Of a stretch of 64,000 bases of DNA, positions 1 through 11,092 are shown piece by piece (position 1 is the first letter of the stretch; the number at the start of each line of letters is the position of its first letter). The notes beneath the pieces were generated by a model. The model was not told the origin of the DNA. It was given only the letters and a program-made list of their open reading frames with translations, and did no database searches. The DNA is taken from positions 186,001 through 250,000 of the forward strand of contig WBMZ01008619.1 in the NCBI GenBank assembly GCA_013400975.1, written 5' to 3'. Made by a program: the position numbers and the translations under genes. This DNA is from Atrichornis clamosus (Eukaryota; Chordata; Aves; Passeriformes; Menuridae).

Positions 1-480
1 TAGCACAGAGGATTTGGTAAGCAGTGGGAAGCACCACCAGAGCAGGTCTGGACGAGCAGGTAACTCCCCATCACCTGTTCAAAGAGAAGCTGGAAAATCA
101 CCAGCAAAACAAACGAAGTCTGGTAGAGGCCAGCAAGCAGACATGCAGGATATACACTTATCTGTGATAGGCAGCCTTCCACCTCATTACGAAAAAAGAA
201 AGAGAGATAAAGAGATCCAATTCACAGCACAGGGCACATCCACAAACGAGGCTTTGGATGTCCGAGCAGGGTCATCAAAGTGCTGGGGACAGGCACTGGG
301 GGCAGCTTCCTGTTTTCAGCCAGGACACAGTGATTGGCATCGGCATAGTCTTCTTTTGTGCAGTAACTACCATTTTTTTCTTAAGGCCAGACAAAAAAAA
401 GGAGTATTTTTAAGCTCAGCTGTTTACTTAGGGATGTTTCCAACTATAACAAGCCTCATGCCACATAACTATTTGTCCGG

Positions 481-516
481 AAAAAAAAAAAAAAGGAAGA
501 AAAAAAGGGGGGGGGG
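481..516 (+). repeat. A14 run followed by an all-purine stretch and a G10 run
   Basis: Fourteen A (481-494) are followed by ggaagaaaaaaa-type purines and ten G (507-516). The whole 36-base block lacks pyrimidines. Homopolymer length here is error-prone in assembly. Confidence 0.9.
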
Positions 517-825
517 CAAAAATGCAGAAGCATTGTCTCAGAGTAACAAATTCTTGGAAGAGAACGAGCTTTGCATTTTAACCCCTGACAGGTCTGTCCA
601 GAGGTGTACAAGCCTTCAGACACAGCGAAGGCCAAATCCCAGGCTCACCAAAGTCAGCAACTTCTGCAGAAGCAGGGTTTTACCACCACGTCACTTAATC
701 GGCATCTCCAGCGCTGGTGTTTACGTTCACACAGAGGAGAAGAAATACATCCAGAGGTTTCTATCACAAAAGGGGAAATAATTCCACTGCAGATCACATG
801 AACTCGGCGGCTGAGTGACCACAGA

Positions 826-882
826 ACCTGCTCCATTTATTTCTATGGGAGTTTCACCTCTGGCTTCAGTGGGAAGAGAGTG
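826..882. mobile_element. Degenerate hairpin MITE fragment
   Basis: The pair ctccatttatttctatggga and ctctggcttcagtgggaag around a gtttcac centre resembles the same tcaatggga-type hairpin element as the one at 7711-7868, heavily mutated. Recognition is by motif order only. Confidence 0.4.
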
Positions 883-1538
883 AATAACATGGCCTGCTTC
901 CAGGATATCTGCTAATCTCTTCTTGAATATTGAAGAAGGCAGAGACAGAGATATTTCCTGCTACAGTAAAATATTCAAGAGTTACTTTCCTTCCCGGATG
1001 TTCTGATTTGAAAGGAGGAAAACCGTTACACGGAGCTTGGGCAGACCTTTCCGAATAAAGTTGCATATCAATAAATTGTGACGTCTTCCTTCAATGAAAT
1101 AAAACAGACACCTTGGAAATGAAGGCAGCGCGGGTGTCGCAATCTACTGTGGAACATCCAGGGGCCTCGCAGGAGGCTTTTTTTCTGTGGAATATGACAA
1201 TCGTGTCTGAGCATCTCCTGAGGGGAGCAGGCAGGGATAATGCCTTTGCAGAGCACGGCTCCCTGGTAATTCAGCTGCTCCGTGGAAATGCATTCCTGGG
1301 CGTGACTGGCTCTCTTTGTGTGGCTCCTCGCTATGATATAGCGGCCGGAGCACAAGAATTATGCAATTGATCTGCGTGCTGCAGACAGATACAGTTACAA
1401 TTCCCTTGCAGAGCCCGGCACTGAAATTTGATATTTCACCTCCAAGAACATGAGTCTTTGTCACTTAAGAGAAAGGATATTTCCCATTGCTGGCAGTAGT
1501 GGTAAGACCTTGTCTGCTCTGTCACTGCCAGGGTGGCT

Positions 1539-1614
1539 ATCCCCAACCCTGGGCAACCAGGCATGGCCAGCAGGACCCAACACAGCCATCCCAAACCCTG
1601 GGCAACCAGGCATG
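1539..1614 (+). repeat. Two 27-bp direct repeats, 49-bp period
   Basis: Copy 1 (1539-1565) and copy 2 (1588-1614) read atccc(c/a)aaccctgggcaa..caggcatg and differ at one position. The 22 bases between them are unrelated. No family recognised. Confidence 0.9.
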
Positions 1615-4362
1615 CTTTAAGAGAACTACAACATGCGTTCTCTTCCCACCTCTCCTTGTTTCCCTCCCTGGATGGTTGGATACAGCGGTGCCAAGAAGAT
1701 TTTGATATTACGCAGGTTTATCAGCTAAACTTGGAAACTGTTTAACTGAAAGTCTTGAGGTTCCTGTCACGCAAGGGAGCAAGCACTCTGACCATGAGAA
1801 GAGTGACCAGCATTGCCCTTCTTAACACCTGGCACACTTGTTTAGGAGAAAGAGCCTGAGAGAAAAAACCCAGTGGTGCCATCCCTTAAGGAAAACAAAG
1901 TGCTTGTTGGTGCATGTGGTGGGATGTTATTGCAAAGGAAGGCCCTGTGCTCAGCATCATCCTCTGAGCACAGCAAGTTGCTGTTGTGTCAGAGAATGCT
2001 CTCAGGAGGGGAGTATGACCAGCCGTGGAAGCCTCTCAGATGCACAGAGAGTAAATGTGTGAGGGATGCAACAAGCAGAGGAGGAATTCTTCTGCTGGAC
2101 TCTCATTGTAGCTGTGTCCTAAAAACTAAAGCTGGATTGAGCTGGGCTGGAGTCGCTGGCCTAGGGAAAAATGCAGGCAAATACCACTCCAGCCCACATT
2201 CTCCCCCACAAAAAAGCATCTGTCCTTTGTATTTTGCTGCCCGAGATGTCTGCTCTCTCTGCTCTGTGGCTCAGCTGGCCCTCCTAGGATTGCACTATTA
2301 ATGATGACAGTCTGAAAATCACTTTAAGAGACTTTATGAGGATGCTGTGATTATTAACTTGCCAAATGAGTGCTTAGACATTTCAGAACATGTAGCCACA
2401 CTCCCGCGAGCTGCAGGAAACAGTCAGCTTCAAAGTATTTGCCTTAAGCTGAAGGAGTCACACAAGTATCAACTGAACAACCCCGGCCAGTAAATTCATT
2501 ACTATTTGCCATGAAATTCTGCTATAGAACCTCAGCTGCTTTAACAACAGCAACACTCTTTCCCAAGCTCCTTGGTCAATGCTTTCACCTTATTGATGCC
2601 CTGTGAGATGCTGAGTTTCTCTTGCAAGGTGGCTCCGTTTCTCCCATGCTGTTGTTCTACTGAAAGCCCTCGGCAGGGTCAGCCAAGGCCTATTTAATGC
2701 TGGTGAAAGAAGGCAAAATCACCATTAGCTGCTGCGTGGGGCCACAGTTTGGGCAGCCAAAGCTGTGTTCCTGTGCACCAGCATGAGGAAGGGAGGGGGA
2801 GAGGATGGGAGCGCTCTCAAAGCAAGCCCACAATGAATATGGATGGTCATCCATCAATTTATTTTAAGCACATTACTTCTCTGTCAGAAAGGGAAAAAAG
2901 GAAAAAGAAAGAAAGGAAAGAAAAGACATATAAAATTAGGTTTGTGTCACTCATTTAACACTGCAATTTCCCCAGAGGATTATGCACCAAACAGAGATAG
3001 CAAGCTCATGAATATTAATCATTTCCCTGAATGCAATGCAGCCCGCCAAACAATAAGATTAGGGGAAAGTGCTATGCTTAATTTATGGATAATGGGAGAG
3101 GTAAAGGATAGAGCTCCCACAAAGGTAAGGCTCACAGCTGGAGGGAGAGGCCTCTGAGGAGGAGGAGGGCAGATCCAGATTTGTAAGGTAGTAGAAAAAC
3201 ATTTGAGGCCAAGCAGGAGCAAAAGAAAAGGTGTTTAAGGATCATTGTCAAATTAAAATCCTACTTCTCCCTGAACAACCACTGGTGACTAATGTTTCAA
3301 GCATGCCAGAAATTGGTGGTAAATTCAAGAGCTAGATATATTTATTTTCTCTGTGCCTCTACTCTGTGCCTTTTCTTTGTATTTTACATCCCTGAGGCCC
3401 CAGTCCAACACACCACAGAGACGTGTGTCTAACCTGAAACATCACCGTTCTTCAGGGTGACCACTCACATGTGGAAGTCAGTGGAAGTGCTGCCCTGGTT
3501 TGCTGTAAAAAGGCTTTAGACAAGAGTCCCTTATAAGCAAAGGAGATAAAGTGTAGCAATAATAACACCCATGAGATGCGACCGAAAACCCCATAAATTA
3601 CCTGGCAAACTTAAGGGGAGATAGAAGTTCTGGAGTTTCTTCCCAGCTCTGTTTCAATGTGTCTATCAGACTTTGCTCATCTCTTTTCATATTACTTTCT
3701 CTCCCCCTCCCTCCCTTTTTATTGATCTCTGCATCTTTTTTATTATACCCTTCTCTTTCTTCAGCACTGGTGAGCTAAATCAATGCATAATGCACATCCC
3801 AGTCCACAAAAGGAATGCAAATGAAAGCCGGGCTCCTTTTCAATGTCCGCACATATATCTGGGTGTGCAGTGCTGGTGTGTGGGAGAGTGCACGCCAAGG
3901 ACAAGGTGCTCAGCTGTGCCTCAGACACCCATTTCTCAGCACACCGCTGGGAATGGATCAGGTGCTAAGCCCTGGGTTCCCAACACTGCGAATCATAACT
4001 CTTACAAATGGGGTCTGTTTTACACAGGACACGTCGGGTTGAACTTGGCTGAGATCCGCGGTAACCGCAAAAATCGGTTATCCCGGGAGCAATCAGGAGC
4101 AAGGTGAAAGAAAAGCAGCCCAGAGTTAAGAGAGGGGTGCATCAGTCACACGGCCACGGCTTTGAATCGCCTGTCTCCTACAAATCAAAAGGCAAAGCGA
4201 AACTTTCCCCGTGGGACCAAATCCTGTGCGGAAAAGATAAAAATATGCAAAGTCCGCTATATGAAGAGGTGGGGGGAAGAAAGGTAGAGATGATAAATTT
4301 CAGGATGGGGAAGGGCAAGAGTACTGCAGAACTTAAAAAACGGAGCACTGCCAGATGCTTCC

Positions 4363-4380
4363 ATTAATTAATTAATTAAT
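4363..4380 (+). repeat. (ATTA)n microsatellite, about 4.5 units
   Basis: Simple perfect run attaattaattaattaat. Low complexity; it also creates overlapping TAATTA homeodomain-type cores. Confidence 0.9.
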
Positions 4381-6339
4381 CTCACTGTCGCTCTTCAGCA
4401 TGTTGCAGGAAGAAAATGCTATTAATCTTTTCTGTGTTCTGTTACTCGGCTTTGTGCTCGGAGAAGGCCAGGACAGCCTGACAGTGAGACCACACAGTTT
4501 TCTTCCCTGCCTCCCTCCTTCCTTCCCCCGCACCCCTCCTCCCTGGCAGAGCAGATTGATCCACTGTTATCTGATTAGAGAGGAAAGGAGGAGGAAAAAC
4601 AAAAGCAAGACAAAAAATAAAAAGAGGCTTAATTTTATTACAGGCACTAGTGCAAAGTGTCTTGAGAGCCTTGTGCCATTTAGTCAAAGGAAAGTTGGAC
4701 CAATTAAAAAGGCCCATAAACCTCATGATCTTAAAAAGCAAAGGGAGCAAGAGAGGCAGAGGGACACCTGCAAACAGGCTGCCTCCATCCTTGGAAATAT
4801 CCAGAACGCAGCTGAACATGACCCTGAGCAACATGCTCCAACTTTGAAGCTGGATCTAACTTTGAAGTTGGCCCTCCTTGGACCAGAGACCTCGAGAGAC
4901 TCCTTCGAACCTAAATTATTCTGTGATTCATGGCTCTGAATCTAAAGCCTGGTGGTGCTTGCGGGCTCTGTTGTATTTCTCTTCTGCCAAGCGAGGTGAC
5001 TCGCGTGGTCTCTGCTTTAGGAGGAAGGCGCCCACTTGGGCTTTGCTATCAAACCCCCTCCTCTGGAACCCTCCCATGACCCCCCTTCAGCCTTGTCTTT
5101 AGCAAACAAAATGTTTAGCGATTATTTTCAGCCACGTGGGACCCAATCCTGCAGACAATTTGTGACAAGCATTGCATTCCCTGTTGTGGTTAGATTTGCT
5201 GAAGTCTAAAGAATGCCTTGTGGTAGTTCAGAAACATGCCTGGAAGAAAGCATTTGCAAGATCAAACCCTGAGGCCCCCGATTCAGCAAAGCCTCTGAAC
5301 ATGTGTTTGAGGCTCACTGAATTCTTTGGTGAAGGGGAGTGATTCCTGGGGCTCTAAAGAGCTACATAATAGAACAAGAACATCACTGAAAAAATAACAC
5401 TCTGAAATAATTACTTGTTGTTCTACAGGATTATAACATGTGTTAGCCTTGCAAACATGGAAATAAATTACACTTATTTTTCTGTGCTCCTCAAACAGCA
5501 GCTCAAGAATTCTGTATTTTCCAGGAAAACACCCCACCAATATCAAAGAAGACTTTTGTTTGGCTTAAGGCAGAGGATCAGGTCTGATATTAGATTGTGG
5601 AGAATGCTGAATTTCTTCTCTTTTTTATTATTATTTATTATGTAATATGTACAGCCACTCACTTCCCCAACATCTTTATGTTTTCTAGTGAGATTTTGAT
5701 GCTTGATATGCTAAACAAAATATAAATCAACACCGTTCATTTGTCTGAAAGACAAAGGGGCAGTGTCTCCTTAGCTCTTGGTGTCATAACTCACAGTGGT
5801 CCAGCAACCACAAAAGCCAACAGGACAAGTTTCACAGGTGTTACCTTCTCTGAACCTGTCCTAGAGACCTGAAAACAACAGGGGGGCTGCCCCTGCAGAC
5901 CCTGCACAAACACCGGGGCCGTCACCACCACAGCAGTCACACCGCCACCACAACTGTAAAGTCACACAACAAAACACTTGTAAGGTCTCTGTTCCTGCAC
6001 CTTCCCTTTGATTCAGCTAATTTGATTCATCTGAGTCCCTATATTCAGTATTTCACAAGCAATTTGATATAATTTGTTTTGTAACTCAAGATCTGTGCAA
6101 ACCACAACCTTCCAAAGCCCACAACAAACAAACAACTTTTTGCCCCCGGAATTCCCCTTTCCTTTCCAACACAAGCAAATCTGAAAACCCACTTCCTCTG
6201 TTATGGAGTAGAAAAACCCTGTATGTTTTAATTGCTTTATTTTCTAGTCATACTGCTGTCAGCCAGCTCTGTTCCACACTCTCAAGCAGCCCTGTTGCTG
6301 GTCCTGGAGATGAACATGTTGGCTGATGATGGATGGGTG

Positions 6340-6424
6340 GTTGGATGATGGTGGAAGGACGATACAACTGGACTCCATGATCTTAAAGGTTATTCCAACA
6401 TAACCAATTCCATGATTTTATGTA
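6340..6424 (+). mobile_element. CR1 LINE 3' end fragment
   Basis: The sequence ggactccatgatcttaaagg, followed by a ttccaaca..ccaattccatgatttta tail, is the degraded 3' terminus of an avian CR1 element in sense orientation. Only about 85 bases remain, which fits the severe 5' truncation normal for this family. Confidence 0.7.
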
Positions 6425-7710
6425 CTAAGGCAAAACACAGACCCCTGCATAGCCCTGGCAGGACACCACTGCGTGGTCCAAGGTTGGGACACCCCACTCT
6501 TACTCCTGTCCTTGGACTTATTTGGAGCATTTTGCAGCTCCCACCCAGCCCACACCACCTGGTTTCCTGGAGAACCAATGCACACAGGGGAGGACCTGGG
6601 TCATGTCCTAACGTAACGCTGGGATGTGATCAAAGCAGAGACCTGGACCAAGGAATTCAGAGCTGCTGTTGAGCAGGGTGGTACAGACACAGGTGGTACA
6701 GACACAAACATCCGAAGCCCAAAGCTGTGCTGGAACCAGCCTCACACCACGCCTGACTTCTGGAGGACCCAAAACATTTACGTAAGTGTTTATCCCACTT
6801 TCAAAATATTATGACTAAAATCTTTCAGTGTTTGAGGCTCTAAGGCAGCAAGTTACTTGAAACACAAATGTAACTCCAAGACCACCAATAGTCACAATTA
6901 GCCTTGACCATAAATATACCCAATTTCAATAGAACTATTTACATATGTAAATAAGTGTATCACCAAATCAGGCCTCAAGTTTCACAGTGGGGGATGCTGA
7001 AGTAAAAATGTAGCTGTTCTGATGAGACAAGTAGTCCCCAGCTTACCACCCAAGGGAAATGTGGTGCCTGTGAGGTCCACGAGATGTTGCTCCAGGGACA
7101 AGAGATAATGGTCAGAATGTGAAAAAGAGCAAATTTCAGCCTTGCCAACATTATATTATCTGCTTAGGACTGATGCCCTGAACTGAAGGCATGGGATCAC
7201 TACATGGGACAGAGTGTTTGCTTGGTCAGTCCAGATAAGGAATCTCATAAAATGTCCTGAGAAAAAGCCAACCCTTTATAAACATTAACTTTGGTTCCTG
7301 AAGCTCTGCATGTGTCGTCCTTTCCCAGACCTCACAGAGACCTGGGTGGAAAAAGCAACCCCACAACGTGGGGCTATCCCACAGAAGGTGCAGTGTAAAT
7401 TGGTCTCCATTTCCCTTCTCTGTCCCCAGCATTCCTAGAGAGTTTAATAAATATGTAAAGCTGGCAACTGCAGCCCCGATAGCTCGAGCATCTTCCGGCC
7501 ATTGTGCTTACAGGTTTTGCTAATCAGAGCAAACCAGGCTTGCAAATGAAATCTGATTAAGTAGTTTTCACCTCTGAAAAAGGGGATTAGCCAGACCTTT
7601 GATCCTCAGATATTGATTTGCAACTCAAAGGAGGTGTGACCTCAGCTGGACTTGCTTCTGGTCTCAGTCCCTTCCCCTTTCACTCCTCCTCCTGTTTACC
7701 AGAAAAAATC

Positions 7711-7868
7711 AGTTCATGTCTTCTCACGTAGTCAGATCTAAAGCCTATTGAAGCTGGTGGAAAACCACCCACTGACTTCAATGGGCTTTAGTTCATGTCT
7801 TCTCACGTAGTCAGATCTAAAGCCTATTGAAGCTGGTGGAAAACCACCCACTGACTTCAATGGGCTTT
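7711..7868. repeat. Perfect tandem duplication of a 79-bp unit containing a hairpin (MITE-like)
   Basis: Copies at 7711-7789 and 7790-7868 are identical base for base. Within each unit the two arms form an imperfect inverted repeat around a short aaaa loop. In copy 1 they are 7740-7760, aaagcctattgaagctggtg.., and 7765-7789, ending acttcaatgggcttt. The arm sequence (ttgaagtcaatgggcttt-type) matches short hairpin MITEs common in archosaur genomes (Chompy/Harbinger-like, from memory). Sequence just after copy 2 (ggatcagtccca) fits the usual terminus of such elements. Identity of the copies points to a recent duplication. Confidence 0.9.
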
Positions 7869-8119
7869 GGATCAGTCCCACAATGGCTGACTTAGCCCTA
7901 AGTCCTGGGCCGTTTCAAAGCCAGCAGAACCAATTTCCCATCAAAATGACCAGAAGCTGGGAAGATATGTTCGCCTTTCAAACCTACAAATTCCACCTTT
8001 TTTCTCTCTTCCATGACAACTCTTCAGCTGGAAATGCTGAAAATGCTGCTGATCTTTCCCCTGCACTCTGCACAGAGCTGTTGCCCACCGCGGGTCGAAG
8101 GGCTCCGAGACGGACTTAC

Positions 8120-8211
8120 CGATGCAATTAAAGGACAGCTCCTGCAGGCAGAACAGGGAGCAGCCATCGCCGTTGATCTTATTCATGTCATCACATTCCT
8201 CCCCCAGCTCT
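8120..8211 (-). CDS. PAPPA: PAPPA internal exon: second half of the CGDG...GDGCSLFC cysteine cluster (92 nt)
   Basis: Acceptor is ctgcctacag|AGAGCTGG and donor TGCATCG|gtaagt. One base completes Ile, then 30 codons run from ELGEECDDMNKINGDGCSL to FNCI, with one base left for the first residue of the next exon. Together with the preceding exon this makes CGDGxxQxxxGEECDDxNxxxGDGCSxxC, a short disulfide-rich repeat also seen in many extracellular proteins (the family described in Pfam as a cysteine-rich DUF4215/myxococcus-type repeat; name from memory). It is the last exon of the gene found in the window. The next expected coding segment was not found in 1-8119. Confidence 0.94.
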
Positions 8212-9807
8212 CTGTAGGCAGGGCACACACATGCAAAAAGCAGTCAGCTGGCAAGTAGCATCAACCCGATGGTGTCTGCAACCCCTCTGAAGAACCCCAA
8301 AGTCCTCAAATCCAGTACAGCAACTTTGTGTGCCAACCCCTAAAATACCTCTCCCTTCCTCCTTCAGCCCTGACTTTCATCATTCCTGGTTCACAGGCTC
8401 GCCTGGCCAGTTCCCTCCTGCACATGTGGATACCACTTGCTGTTCTCTGATGAGGATATGAGCAACTTCCTTCATAGCTGGTGTGGCTGCAACTCAGCAG
8501 GTGGGGAAAAAGAGAACAGGAATCTCAGCAACTCTTTGTATTAAATCTGGAAGGGCCAGACGGCGACCCCAGCATGGGAATAACAAGGCATAAAGCCTGG
8601 AGCTGGGCTGTTCCAGGTGACAGCACCTGGAGGAGAGCAGTCAACAGGGAGCAGGGGGTGTTGGGGATGGAGTCCTACCTCGTGCCAGCCCGCACGGCTG
8701 CGGCAGCGTGTGGGGAGAAGAGTGGGAACCAGATGAGAAAGGGGCTGCCACAGCTGCAAGTGGGGCCACAACCAACCAAGCTGTGACACAGTCTGGTTCC
8801 TGCTCGCTCCTGAGGCAGCTCAGCTATTGTTTGACACTTGCTGCAAAGCCACAAGTGATGTTTGAGGAATGTGCAAACATAACAGTAGCTGAAAAGTTAT
8901 GTAAAGCAAAATTAATCTGTCTTTCTCCACCTCTCCTTCCAGGACTGCCCTGGATTCATATGTTGTTTGATTGTTTTATTTGATTTCCTTGCCTGTTGGG
9001 CCTCATCCTGCAAATATTTGCTGCCAGGTATATCATCTGACAGAGTTGTGCTGTGTGATTGCTGATCAGCATTATTTCAAGCAAATAATACTGGCTGGAC
9101 TAAGCACTTGCTTGTTGTTACTTCCCTAGTTTAAATAATTAAATTACCTAATGCCAGGAAGCTTTGAAGCAGTGGCCTTAAGGGCCAACATAGTAAAAGA
9201 ATAAACCCTAACATAGTTGTGAAGGATTGTTTTACATTTTCAGTGGCCTGGGGACTGGTGAGAGAGGGGAGCTGATTGAGAACATGCAATTCCCTGCCAC
9301 TCTCCCTCAGAGGCCAAGTCCATCACTTCCAAATGCATCCCAGCTCTGGTGGTCGGTCAAACAAGTGGCTGCACCAAGAACTTAGCCCCAGCACGTGGCA
9401 GGATTTTCCCCGTCCACCACCTGCAAGAGACCAGGTCTAAGGACAGCATCAAAGGCTGTGTGAATTTTTCCAGCACCAGCTCCCTGTAGGAAATGTCATG
9501 TACATGTATAAAGATATGGCTACACGGACAAACAGCATAAACAACACAGAGCATCCTTCCCTATCGATCCTGCTGTCTGGACTCCATTATCTGTATCTCT
9601 GTCTGTATCTCCTGGTGCCAGGATAGCAGGGCCTAAGTTACAATTAAATGTCATCATCCTGGTAATCATCAAGCACGTGAGTCATTATCTACAGATGAGC
9701 GCCAGCCTAACCTAAGGAGACATCAGAGGTCATCAATTCCTTTCTAGTCCCAGGTTCTGGCCGGGTAGATGTGCCCGGATTTATCTGTTTGCTCGCTCCA
9801 GACTTAC
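8212..9807 (-). other. PAPPA: PAPPA intron, 1.6 kb
   Basis: This short intron lies between the two exons that share the CGDG cysteine cluster. It is bounded by gtaagt (9807 side) and ctacag (8212 side). I see no transposon, tandem repeat or other gene-like content in it. Confidence 0.85.
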
Positions 9808-9936
9808 ATTTGGATAATCCCGTCTCCACAGTATCCACTCCCAGAGACATAGACGAGAGCAGGGGACGGCTCGCTCTCCTCCAGCCCGGAAACAACGACC
9901 ACCTGGTATCTGTATGTGGTCCTGTCGCTCAGCTCC
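9808..9936 (-). CDS. PAPPA: PAPPA internal exon: end of fibronectin-III-like fold and first half of a CGDG cysteine cluster (129 nt)
   Basis: Acceptor is ttgtctggcag|GGAGCTG and donor ATCCAAAT|gtaagt. One base completes Thr from the exon 17 kb upstream. Then 42 codons run from ELSDRTTYRYQVVVVSG through LEESEPSPALVYVSGS to GYCGDGIIQ, with two bases left over. The YRYQVVVVSG..ESEPSP pattern is typical of the last strands of a fibronectin type III domain. CGDGIIQ opens a cysteine-rich motif completed by the next exon. The first twelve or so residues (ELSDRTTYRYQVV) differ most from the mammalian protein as I remember it, so this is a fast-evolving loop. Confidence 0.94.
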
Positions 9937-10924
9937 CTGCCAGACAAAGGGAAACAGTCAGTGATTGCTGCAACAAAGGCAGCAAAGGGCACAGAGGAGG
10001 GACTGAAGTGGGGGTTGGCTGCCAAAAAAGCAAGGTTTAGTTCAGTCAGCTCCTCCCAGTGCTCCTACCTCGTTTTGATGGGATTAATTTTTGGTTGGGT
10101 GTCTTTCTCTTGTGAGCACAACCAGAGCTATTCCTGACTTACGCACAACCCTGAAATAGGTGCAACTCACGACCATTTGGGAGCTAAACTGTTTCCTGAT
10201 GAAAATCATGAAAATCATGCCATTTGGTGTGTTCCTGGCTACATCTACAGCCGCTGCAGAGACGGCATTGCACTGACACCATGGCAGCGCCAATCCTCAC
10301 CATGAGCAGTGGGAAATGCTGGGAGCATCACCAACAGCTTATCAACTTCAACAGCAGAGGAACCAGCCCTGTGCCTCACCCTGTTCAGCCTTGGATACTT
10401 CTGCTCCCATCTGTCCGTGCCAGGGACAGTGTTACCAGCAAGTTTGTGCCATAGTTCATTTTAGGAACTTAAAATACCCTGTTATTCATTATTATTATAA
10501 ATACTCATTATTTCCTGAGCAGCCCTGAGCTCAATCCAACAGCCCCTGGACCCAGTGGGAATTTGACTATTACTTTAAGACAGAATGGGACTGAGGATGT
10601 TTCAGTGATGGACAAATAAGTTATCCACTTCACATACAGGCATTAAAACAGTAGAGTTAATAAGATAGTTTCTTCCAGAGCAAAAAATAGGATCCACACC
10701 ACAGCACTGGATCAGGGTATTAGCATTGAAATATTCACAGAAAGAATTAGCAAACTGTTACATATTTATGCAAAGCCATAATTACCTAAATCCTGTGCAT
10801 CTGTAAATGAGGAATAATTTTTTTCTATATGCAATATGGAAATAATATAAGCCTAATAAAAATGTTTAGCTCTTTCACAACGTCTTCTACATTATCAAAA
10901 CTCAAAACCTTCCACAAAGAAACT

Positions 10925-11092
10925 CATTACCATTATCCTCATTGTGCTGATTTGTAAAGCCATGGAGTGGCCAAGGCAAAATGATTTGCTCAAAGTCATC
11001 AATCAGGGTAATTGCAGAGCAGGAAAGGCAACCCAGCTCTTCCCTAACCCTGCCAGTCCTCTGCTTACTGCGCTCACGTTGCCCCAATTACT
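10925..11092 (+). mobile_element. Ancient MIR/CORE-type SINE remnant
   Basis: The blocks ttaccattatcctcattgtg, gatttgctcaaagtcatcaa, gcagagcaggaaaggcaacc and agtcctctgcttactgcgct match, in order, the MIR consensus. That consensus is the attatccccattttacag, gacttgctcaaggtcacaca, ggcagagctgggattcgaac and ctgtgctctttcc series. Order and spacing make chance similarity unlikely. MIR elements predate the bird-mammal split. Confidence 0.72.

Larger units (their letters stand above)
1..8119 (-). other. PAPPA: PAPPA intron, 3' side open (at least 8.1 kb)
   Basis: The intron begins with the gtaagt donor at 8119 (minus strand) and runs off the left edge. No exon continuing the protein after FNCI was found. 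It contains a 255-codon plus-strand open frame at 14-781, which I judge to be chance. It also holds an A14/G10 tract near 481-516, a degenerate hairpin MITE near 826-880, two 27-bp direct repeats at 1539-1614, purine-rich sequence near 2880-2930, an ATTA run at 4363-4380, a CR1 fragment near 6340-6424 and the duplicated hairpin element at 7711-7868. Confidence 0.85.

Noticed and set aside
14..781. 255-codon plus-strand open frame
   Set aside because: It runs through the A14/G10 tract and gives a Lys/Gly run. Composition is ordinary intron, with no recognisable domain and no splice or promoter support. Chance frame.
4400..4939. 179-codon plus-strand open frame
   Set aside because: Low-complexity Pro- and Lys-rich translation with no family resemblance; an antisense frame is open as well.
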